From NCBI RefSeq assembly GCF_021869535.1, contig NW_026262701.1, positions 6,463,501 to 6,527,500 on the forward strand: a stretch of 64,000 nucleotides of DNA. The letters run 5' to 3'. This stretch comes from Mytilus californianus (Eukaryota > Mollusca > Bivalvia > Mytilida > Mytilidae). A program made the translations under genes and the position numbers. The notes beneath the pieces were generated by a model. It made no database searches, was not told the origin of the DNA, and saw only the letters and a program-made list of their open reading frames with translations. Shown here in pieces: positions 57,801 through 64,000 of this stretch (position 1 is the stretch's first letter; every line of letters begins with the position of its first letter).

Positions 57801-60800
57801 TATTTGGGCCTGTACCATAAGTTATGGTTCATTGACTTAGAATGTTTTGCATAGTTTACATGTTTAAATATTGCCATTTTGGATTAAATATTTGCATTAT
57901 ACTATCAAATTACAAAAAGGCAGGACATATCTCTGCGTCATCAGTTTATTATATTTGACTAACCAAATTGAAATGAAGTCTGATAAAAGATCCTTACTAG
58001 ATCGTAGTAGTGAATCGAGAAAGGTTCAAAGAAATAAAATTTTTCAGAAAACAGCTTTTTTTAAAGTCTAGCAGTCAGTATACCAAGTTTAATTTGGCTG
58101 ATTTATGAAGGAATATGTGCATTAGGGAATTAGGGAAGTAACTCTTGCTAAAATTGTGTCAATCAAAACCTTTCTATAGGGTGAAGACTCATGAACTACC
58201 AAAGAAATTACAATCAATAGAAAACATCAGAATGTCAATGTCTTTAGAAAATACACGATCAGCAGCAAGGTCACTACGAAAAATAGGAATATTATCCTTC
58301 CGACTGTGAAACTCTTGCATAATATAAAACAAGTCATGTGATTATAATAATACAAATGAATATAAAATTAATCCAGATTGCTTTATTTTCCAGTTTCTCA
58401 CTTCAATATAAAAGAAATGAAAAATTTTCATAAGTATTTAATATTTCAGGACATATGCACCAAAATGTGCGGCATGTGGACAAGCTATAACTCCAGTAGA
58501 GGTGAGTCTTACAGATAAATTATTACAGGATTAAATTAAGAAACTAAATTATTCACATTGACAGTCAAATGACTTTAACTTATTATGTTATTGGATTATA
58601 AAAATTTTTGGCAACATCAAGAATACAGCAGAAGCTTAATCTTTTCTATTTGAAAGCAAACCAACTATGTAAAGACTCGCATAACAAAATTTAGTCAGAG
58701 TTTTGTAGTCCCTACAAGTGTGTTCTCATCAAGAAGTTAAAGAAATTAATTATTAATTATTTTCATGAAAAGAACATGAAAATAATTCTAAATTTATCTC
58801 TGAAAGATTGATGTATAATATTTACTGAAAGTTTCTGAATAATGTAATTTTATTGATTTGTAGGGTACAGAAGAAACAGTTCGTGTTGTATCTATGGACA
58901 AAGATTATCATGTTGACTGCTATCATTGTGAGGTGAGATAACAATCTTGTTAACAGGAAGTTTCAGGGGTATTGAGGATTGTAATACTTTCAGAGGAGAT
59001 TAAAGGTTGGGCGGTTTTCAGGCTATAATTTTTTTCTTGATCTGTAATGTTTTTATATTCCCCTGCTCCGAAAGGAGTTGGTATACTGGTTTACATCTGT
59101 CCATTTTCCTCGCTTTAAGGTCAGGAACAACAAAACAGAGCTAAGTGAGAGTAAGATAAAATTGTGTGATGCCGTTTCACATCCATTGGTCATCATCTTC
59201 CTGTTTACCAAATACTTACAGCTAGGGTATCATAGCAGTAGTTCACATCAACTTCCTGTTTACCAAATACTTACAGCTAGAGTATCATAGCAGTAGCTCA
59301 CATCAACTTCCTGTTTACCAAATACTTACAGCTAGGGTATCATAGCAGTAGCTTAATTTACATAAATTCCTTTTTCCCAAATACTTACTGCTGGGGTATC
59401 ATAGCAGTAGCTCACATCAACTTCCTGTTTACCAAATACTTACAGCTGGGGTATCATAGCAGTAGCTCACATCAACTTCCTGTTTACCAAATACTTACAG
59501 CTGGGGTATCATAGCAGTAGCTCACATCAACTTCCTGTTTACCAAATACTTACAGCTGGGGTATCATAGCAGTAGCTCACATCAACTTCCTGTTTACCAA
59601 ATACTTACAGCTGGGGTATCATAGCAGTAGCTTACATCAACTTCCTGTTTACCAAATACTTACTGCTGGGGTTCATAGCAGTAGCTCACATCAACTTCCT
59701 GTTTACCAAATACTTACAGCTGGGGTATCATAGCAGTAGCTCACATCAACTTCCTGTTTACCAAATACTTACTGCTGGGGTATCATAGCAGTAGCTCACA
59801 TCAACTTCCTGTTTACCAAATACTTACAGCTAGGGTATCATAGCAGTAGCTCACATACATCATCTATTATTTGTGTGTATGTTGTTCTGATAATTTGACG
59901 TAGTTTGTTGTATCCAAGGTTTTATGTTGCAGCCTTTTAGTTTGTTTATTTCTGTAAAACTTTTAATTGCATTGATCAGTTTGGCCACATTACTATAACT
60001 GAAATATGAATTTTGTCAATGCAAGGTTATAAGATTAGAGTGGTTTCATGACATGCAAAACTCTTTGTATTCTATCAGACTGAGAGAAAAATAACTTGAA
60101 TCATTTTAGTTAACAAGTTTATAAGTCCAGTTTTCTATGAAAGCAAAATTTATCTTCTTATCTATTGTTGCGGTAGTTCATATTTATTAAGACATTATAA
60201 GTATAAAAATGAGTAAAATCCTTTCTAGTTTTTACAATATGGTGTTAAACTCTGATGATTAATCCTTCATTTTACTGAGACAAATTTTATGAAAAAAGGT
60301 TACTCCTAATCAAAACCATGTGGAGAGTTTTGAAAATGTTTTTGACACTTGCAAACATGATTCTAGGTATATATTAGATGTCTGTCTATTTAATAACAGG
60401 ATTTTATATCTTTTTATAAGATCATATAACATTCGATTCTATTCCAAATTAAAACAAAATTTGTTAAGATTTTTCCCTCATTGAATAGTTAGCTTTATGA
60501 CGGATGAGTCTACAACGTGTCTATGCTTTAAGATACAAGTATGATTTATAAGGAGTTTGAATGCATGGTTTATCTATGGTATGTACAATGTTTTTATTTG
60601 CTTCCACAGATATAGAGTACCATTAGACAATCAGTAAGAAAGGTTTTGCATTATGTTTAGATAGAAATATTTGTCACCGTACAGCATGAATATATTTTTT
60701 GTTTTCCAAACTTTTTGCAGTTATGTTTAAAATATTTAAATTATTAAAAGTAGATAAAGTTTTTCCAAGATCTTTTGATTAGTATTGGTATACTGATTGT

Positions 60801-62883
60801 GTATTATTTTTGTAGTCCTAGATTTCATATCATCATTACTTTGAAGTATTTTATTTACATAGATGCATGTAATGTATTTGGTTTATCCCTTTTGTTTATC
60901 ATCAGATAGAAACGTATTCTCTTTAAGCTCTATTCTGATTTAGAGCTTGTTGTATGACATTTGTCTATTTCTCTAAGCTCTATTCTGATTTAGAGCTTGC
61001 TGTATGACATTTGTCTATTTCTCTAAGCTCTATTCTGATATAGAGCTTGCTGTATGATATTGACATTTGTTTATTGATCAGGATCATTTGTTTTGACCTC
61101 TAGATATCCTTTTCTTATTTTGTTTAAATTTCTTGTTGGTTTGTGTTCTCTATGACATATACCCCAAACAAAACAGACGCATTGTCGATTAGAATCGGGA
61201 GTAATTTATGTTTTATCTGTGTTGTTAAAGGAATATGTTTGACAATAAACTAAGTAAGTAATAATAATTTTGAAAACTTTATCTGTTTTTGCGAGGGAGT
61301 AGATAATAGTTTGCAGTTTTTTGTTTGTTACTTTAAATACATTTGTACTGGTTGTGGTTGTGACATTTTATCAATGTTTGATACATAGCAAAATCTTTGT
61401 TAGATTTAAAACTATGTTATTTGTAAGAAAAAAAAATAAATGAAATCTGTAAAGTTTTATTCTTTGTGTGTTGTACCCTTATGACTGATTAGTCGAGGAA
61501 TTAATCTAAAAAAGTGAAACCTGTTTAATCTGAACCCTTTGAGGACTGAAGATTTTGTATGAATTAGGCAGGTAACACTATTAAATATCAATACGATGCC
61601 ATGATACAGAAGTACACAGATTAGATTACTAAGTGATGACTGCCGTATGAAATGATACAGGAGTCCACTTTACTCAGGGTTCAGTTTATAAAGGTTTCAT
61701 TGTATTTTGAAAATAAATAAGGAAGTAGATTTTGACTAATAATTTTGAAACTGCCACAAATATATCTAAAATCATGATTTTATTGTTAAGTCATAAGGCA
61801 GGTATGATATTTCCCTTGCAAAAATTACTATTTTTACAGAGAATGGGGACTTCGTTAAAATGGTCTGCAAATTTAAAAAAATGGGAAATCCCATAGAAAA
61901 ACTTATCCTTAAATTTTCACGTTATAAGTAAATATTCAGCAACTATGGAAAAAATTGTTATTAGTTTTATGGTTATGATAATGGAAGTTCAAAGTGCACA
62001 CACAGAATGCATGATGGAAGGGTCATAAAGTGTGTTTTTTTTTTTTGTGTGTGGAATAACTGATACATTTGAGCACTAATGAATCATTTCACTGGCTATT
62101 TGGAATGTTCCTCCTGTGTGCATTAGATTGAACAGTTTGGCTGAGGTTTTGTTTTCACTTACAAGCTGTTTTTGCTTGATTTAATGTAATTGATTTTAAC
62201 CTTTAAAAGAAAGAGCTCATCATAAAGTTTTACTGTGTTAAATCATCATTCTGTATTAACATCTATATGTCTGTTTATGCCCAATATTAGATTGTTTCAT
62301 GTCACAACTCTGAAATTAAATGAAATTACTTTGACGTTTTATTAGAAAGCAATGAAAACATATAAACCATACAACTCCCCCCAAATAACAGCTAGTCAGT
62401 ATGAAGGAATATAAGACTGACTTAAAAAAATCAATTTGATGAATTTCTAGAAATATTCATGTTTGCATTGACAACTAAGAGAACAATTTGAATAAGTTTG
62501 TATAATTTCAGGATTGTGGTCTCCAGCTAACAGACGAGCCAGGCAAACGTTGTTATCCAATTGAGGATCATCTGTGGTGTCATAGCTGCCATATAAAACG
62601 GCTTTCCGTCATGTTTCCAGAGGAACAGTTCTATTTTGATCCATACACTCATAATATACAGAACAAATTAACAAGTGATTCATCAGGAAAACAAAGAGAC
62701 AGCATTGCTATAATGCCAGCCTCACTGGAATCATACCCAGGCCGACCAGGACCTCCACCAATCAAGCCAACACCCAATGGAGGGAATTATGGATACAGTC
62801 CTGGTCCTTATGGCCAACAACCAATGCAACAAGGTCCACCAATGAAACGTGCATCCCATCATTATCAAGTTACAGATCTATGA
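46493..62883 (+). CDS. jub: Ajuba-family LIM protein (AJUBA/LIMD1/WTIP; jub), spliced, complete
   Basis: Exons: 46493-47885, 52369-52470, 54816-54883, 55374-55436, 56889-57019, 58450-58501, 58864-58932, 62512-62883; 2250 bp, 749 aa, all GT-AG with consistent phases. The first in-frame ATG after the TAA at 46439 is 46493; ATG 46499 has the better Kozak context and could be the start. The N-terminal 464 residues are low complexity with PPPPY at 155-159 and 363-367 and five SPR(S/T)S motifs. LIM1 C467-C470-H489-C492-C495-C498-C516-D519; LIM2 C532-C535-H552-C555-C558-C561-C580-D583; LIM3 C592-C595-H619-C622-C625-C628-C649-C652. YSGFQQ, GHLIM and the LIM3 [10 protein letters not shown] segment mark the Ajuba rather than the zyxin/LPP branch. 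Known role of the family: adaptor at cell junctions, nucleus and cytoplasm; restrains Warts/LATS in Hippo signalling. The protein ends VTDL, a class I PDZ ligand. Confidence 0.93.
48020..48240 (+). repeat. Interspersed element fragment
   Basis: AACCATTGAATTACATGATC, ACATGTTTGTGAGCGCAGAG and AACTGTAAAAATCAGTTGGA match the 12307 copy's second half. Confidence 0.5.
48856..48904. repeat. TA microsatellite
   Basis: About 36 bp of pure TA followed by GATATATATATAGG. Confidence 0.9.
50700..50765 (-). repeat. Interspersed element 5' fragment
   Basis: GACTTGGATGGAGAGTTGTC and CACTCATACCACATCTTCTT; reverse complement of the family start, about 65 bp. Confidence 0.65.
51748..51770 (+). repeat. G-run, possible G-quadruplex
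   Basis: Eighteen G, one A, four G after a T7 tract, in otherwise AT-rich intron DNA. Confidence 0.85.
51919..52080 (-). mobile_element. Penelope-like element, short 3' fragment
   Basis: AAAATTGAGAATGGAGATGG, CGAAGGCCACCAATGGGTCT and CAGCTGGCCCCTAAACAAAA match 6626-6780 and 40125-40280 with the same outer end; noncoding. Confidence 0.75.
52369..52470 (+). CDS. Gene 2 exon 2, first half of LIM1
   Basis: 102 nt, phase 1-1, acceptor GATTCTGTAG, donor GTAAGT. Encodes [20 protein letters not shown] to CCSC, with six of the eight zinc ligands of LIM1. Its 3' part and donor are duplicated downstream. Confidence 0.92.
52383..52820 (+). repeat. Tandem duplication of LIM1 exon 3' part and donor
   Basis: TGTGGTGA starts at 52383 (real exon), 52505, 52627 and 52689, with a worn fifth copy near 52750. 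The first two steps are 122 bp, the next 62 bp because copy 3 lost its middle. Copy 2 keeps CAGGCCATGAACAACTTATA through TGTTCTTGTG and GTAAGT. Copies lack the exon's 5' end (QCFKC) and reading in from CAG in phase 1 gives TGA within five codons, so they are not usable LIM exons; 122 is also not a multiple of three. Confidence 0.8.
52821..54815. other. Gene 2 intron 2, distal part
   Basis: Apart from the young interspersed element end (53350-53700), AT-rich DNA with nothing recognised. Confidence 0.5.
53350..53700 (+). mobile_element. Interspersed element, 3' part, young copy
   Basis: AAACGAGAAACACTCATGAA to CTTGGACAAAATGCCGCCAA; near-identical to 44570-44937, with the same end. Confidence 0.75.
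54816..58932 (+). CDS. Gene 2 exons 3-7 (LIM1 end, LIM2, LIM3 start)
   Basis: Exon 3 (54816-54883) [10 protein letters not shown] to EEDYL; exon 4 (55374-55436) [18 protein letters not shown]; exon 5 (56889-57019) [14 protein letters not shown] to IEDYH; exon 6 (58450-58501) [17 protein letters not shown]; exon 7 (58864-58932) [20 protein letters not shown]. The exon 3/4 border falls exactly between LIM1 and LIM2. Confidence 0.92.
54980..55210. mobile_element. MITE, TACTGTGGATT family, diverged
   Basis: TACTGTGGATACATTATAAT at one end; TTCCTCAATCCACTATGATT and GGTACCCACAAGAATAAAGG near the other. Terminal bases of the right end are lost. Confidence 0.6.
55437..56888. other. Gene 2 intron 4
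   Basis: 1.45 kb AT-rich; no repeat, RNA gene or exon recognised. Confidence 0.5.
57120..57870 (+). repeat. Repeat with four diverged 165 bp units
   Basis: TCAATGATATTTGGTATGC and close variants recur near 57247, 57413, 57578 and 57744, each followed by TCATTTCCATGG and GGTTCATTGACTT-like wording. The start GTCTCGCCTTGACTGAGTC and GGGAGACTAAGGTATGCTGT resembles 38900-38990, so it is an interspersed family with an internal tandem structure. Confidence 0.7.
59160..59860 (+). repeat. 55 bp minisatellite, 12 units
   Basis: Unit contains CTTCCTGTTTACCAAATACT then TACAGCTGGGGTATCATAGC. Twelve units by count; unit 1 and unit 4 are the most diverged, unit 9 lacks one base or two (GGTTCATAG). It begins inside an interspersed element (TTCCCCTGCTCCGAAAGGAG at 59058) whose relative at 1905-2130 has a single unit. 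Confidence 0.88.
60917..61066 (+). repeat. 50 bp triplication
   Basis: CTCTATTCTGATTTAGAGCT then TGTATGACATTTGTCTATTT, three times; the inner AAGCTCTATTCTGATTTAGAGCTT is itself an imperfect palindrome (described in two halves AAGCTCTA and TAGAGCTT). Confidence 0.8.
62512..62883 (+). CDS. Gene 2 last coding exon
   Basis: Acceptor ATAATTTCAG. Encodes the end of LIM3 ([20 protein letters not shown] to CHSCHIKRL), then about 90 residues rich in Pro, Gly and Gln ([16 protein letters not shown]) and the final VTDL. The tail is longer than I recall for vertebrate members. Confidence 0.92.
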   Translation, partial: DCGLQLTDEPGKRCYPIEDHLWCHSCHIKRLSVMFPEEQFYFDPYTHNIQNKLTSDSSGKQRDSIAIMPASLESYPGRPGPPPIKPTPNGGNYGYSPGPYGQQPMQQGPPMKRASHHYQVTDL

Positions 62884-64000
62884 ACAATTTGTTGATAATA
62901 ATCTGTTTGTTAATATTTGTCGTCTTTATAGTGCTAAAGCCTGCACAAATGAAATTTATTTGGCTTTTTATTGCTTTAAAGAAACATTGTCAAATAATGG
63001 AGAGAACATTACAGCTGATATTAATCAAATTTCACCTTTTTTAAACATTTTTCATTAAGATTTTTATTTTTACTCATGAAAGATACTTACAGAGAAGTGA
63101 GAAGTCAATCAAAATTGTTTTGCATAAACAGAATTATATTTTCTAATGGTATAGATAGTTTCCAATAATCCTTTTTGAGCTGGAGTTATTTCCCTTGCCT
63201 ACCATACAGGATGGCAAACTGTTTGATTCCTTATTTAACTAATGAAGTTAAAATGTGTAGTACAAATAATTCTGATAAGAGATCCTTGCTAGATCATAGC
63301 AATGAATTATACAAGACTTAAGCGAATACAAAATTTCTAATAAAACTATGTTTTCATAAGTCTCAGCGGTTACTATATCAAGTTGAATTTAGTTGATTTA
63401 TTCAAGGAATTTATGCTGGTTGACCTCCAACAGTACTGCAAAGAGACATAACTTTTACTCAAAGTACGTCAAGAGAAAACTTTCTATTGCTGAATTTTAT
63501 TTATAAATATAAAGAAATCAAAATTTACTGCCACATTTAAAGCTTTGATTTAGTGAAAGAAACTAAAGGAAAGTCATAAGTCTTTACTTACCTGTTACAT
63601 TATCTGTTAATTTTTATATGAAGTTAGTAATTTGCATATTTGACATTATTAGTGTTATCTGTCCAATCATCAAGGTGCTTGTTGTGGCCACCTTTATTTT
63701 GTGAAACAACTCCCTTTTGGATTTAAAAGAGAAATTAGGAAAAATACATACAAAACTATTACCTGCCACATATTAGAAAAAAGATAAAACATTGCCGTAT
63801 AATTATGTAAAACTTCTGAATGTTTCTCAGTCTCACATTGAGCCTTAGTAGGGAATGTCTGTGAATATTACAATGAATTTTCACAGTTAAATTGTTTCCT
63901 TAAAAAAATGCCACTTCAAAATTAATTTGCACTTAAATGAGAGAAATTATTGATTGAACATAAATAAGGCTTAGGCAAACATCCTTGGAATTGTGAGTAC
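62884..64000 (+). other. Gene 2 3' UTR and flank
   Basis: No further gene recognised. AATAAA at 63339-63344 is the first canonical poly(A) hexamer after the stop and would give a 3' UTR of about 480 bp. Confidence 0.5.
63339..63344 (+). terminator. Possible poly(A) signal of gene 2
   Basis: AATAAA in TTCTAATAAAACTATG, about 455 bp after the TGA at 62881-62883. Confidence 0.4.

Larger units (their letters stand above)
58933..62511. other. Gene 2 last intron
   Basis: 3.6 kb holding the 55 bp minisatellite (59160-59860), a 50 bp triplication (60917-61066) and otherwise AT-rich DNA with no exon recognised. Confidence 0.6.

Noticed and set aside
59160-59860. CRISPR array
   Set aside because: The whole 55 bp unit repeats with no unique spacers, and the context is an animal intron.
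62849-63058. Overlapping 69-codon frame at the jub 3' end
   Set aside because: It is the +1 shadow of the jub coding exon running into the 3' UTR.

Overview
The window looks like nuclear DNA of a marine bivalve, most likely a mussel (Mytilidae). The evidence is AT-rich spliced genes with GT-AG introns of several kb, introns packed with short mollusc-type repeats, a tRNA-derived SINE with the mollusc tail, and Penelope-like reverse transcriptase relics. The Mytilus assignment is inference from the repeat vocabulary; the eukaryotic and molluscan calls are firmer. Nothing suggests bacterial, organellar or viral origin.

Two protein-coding genes can be assembled, both on the + strand and both complete. 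Gene 1 (4005-36187) is a MORN1-like protein: an N-terminal tail with an RRLSV site, eight MORN-type units at a regular spacing of about 23 residues (residues 79-250), a conserved domain after the MORN block, a very acidic stretch, and the conserved C-terminal GEYVLMVHDV box. The constitutive exons alone sum to 1701 bp (566 aa plus stop) with every splice phase consistent. Gene 2 (46493-62883) is the Ajuba/LIMD1/WTIP (Drosophila jub) zyxin-family adaptor: a 1.39 kb first coding exon with a low-complexity, PPPPY- and SPR(S/T)S-rich N-terminal half, then three LIM domains and a C-terminal VTDL. Eight exons sum to 2250 bp (749 aa plus stop).

The most unusual feature is in gene 1. Between exon 10 (ends 20471) and the next large exon (starts 29646) lie at least seven tiny exon candidates (21, 30, 33, 27, 36, 36 and 42 nt; an eighth of 15 nt is weak). 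All are phase 1-1, multiples of three, and flanked by usable splice sites. Four encode RRx(S/T)-hydrophobic, the PKA-type consensus (RRSSI, RRQTI, RRGSV, RRFSM); three more end in S-I (CSI, NSI, PSI). This reads as a splice-selectable array of phosphorylation sites. The last two end in T and start with GA, so joining them makes TGA; they would have to be alternatives.

Both genes also carry tandem duplications of an exon's 3' part together with its 5' splice site (gene 1 exon 9 at 19280-19560; gene 2 LIM1 exon at 52369-52820). The gene 1 case offers an in-frame 63 nt extension.

Layout: 1-4004 repeat fragments; 4005-36613 gene 1 with poly(A) signal; 36640-46250 intergenic, holding MITEs, a 1 kb tandem-type repeat, a truncated Penelope-like copy, a second RT fragment, a nested foldback element, a SINE-like element and a non-LTR RT relic; 46250-62883 gene 2 with repeats in its introns, including a 12-unit 55 bp minisatellite; 62884-64000 3' UTR and flank. 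Most short open frames elsewhere are chance frames in AT-rich DNA or repeat fragments.
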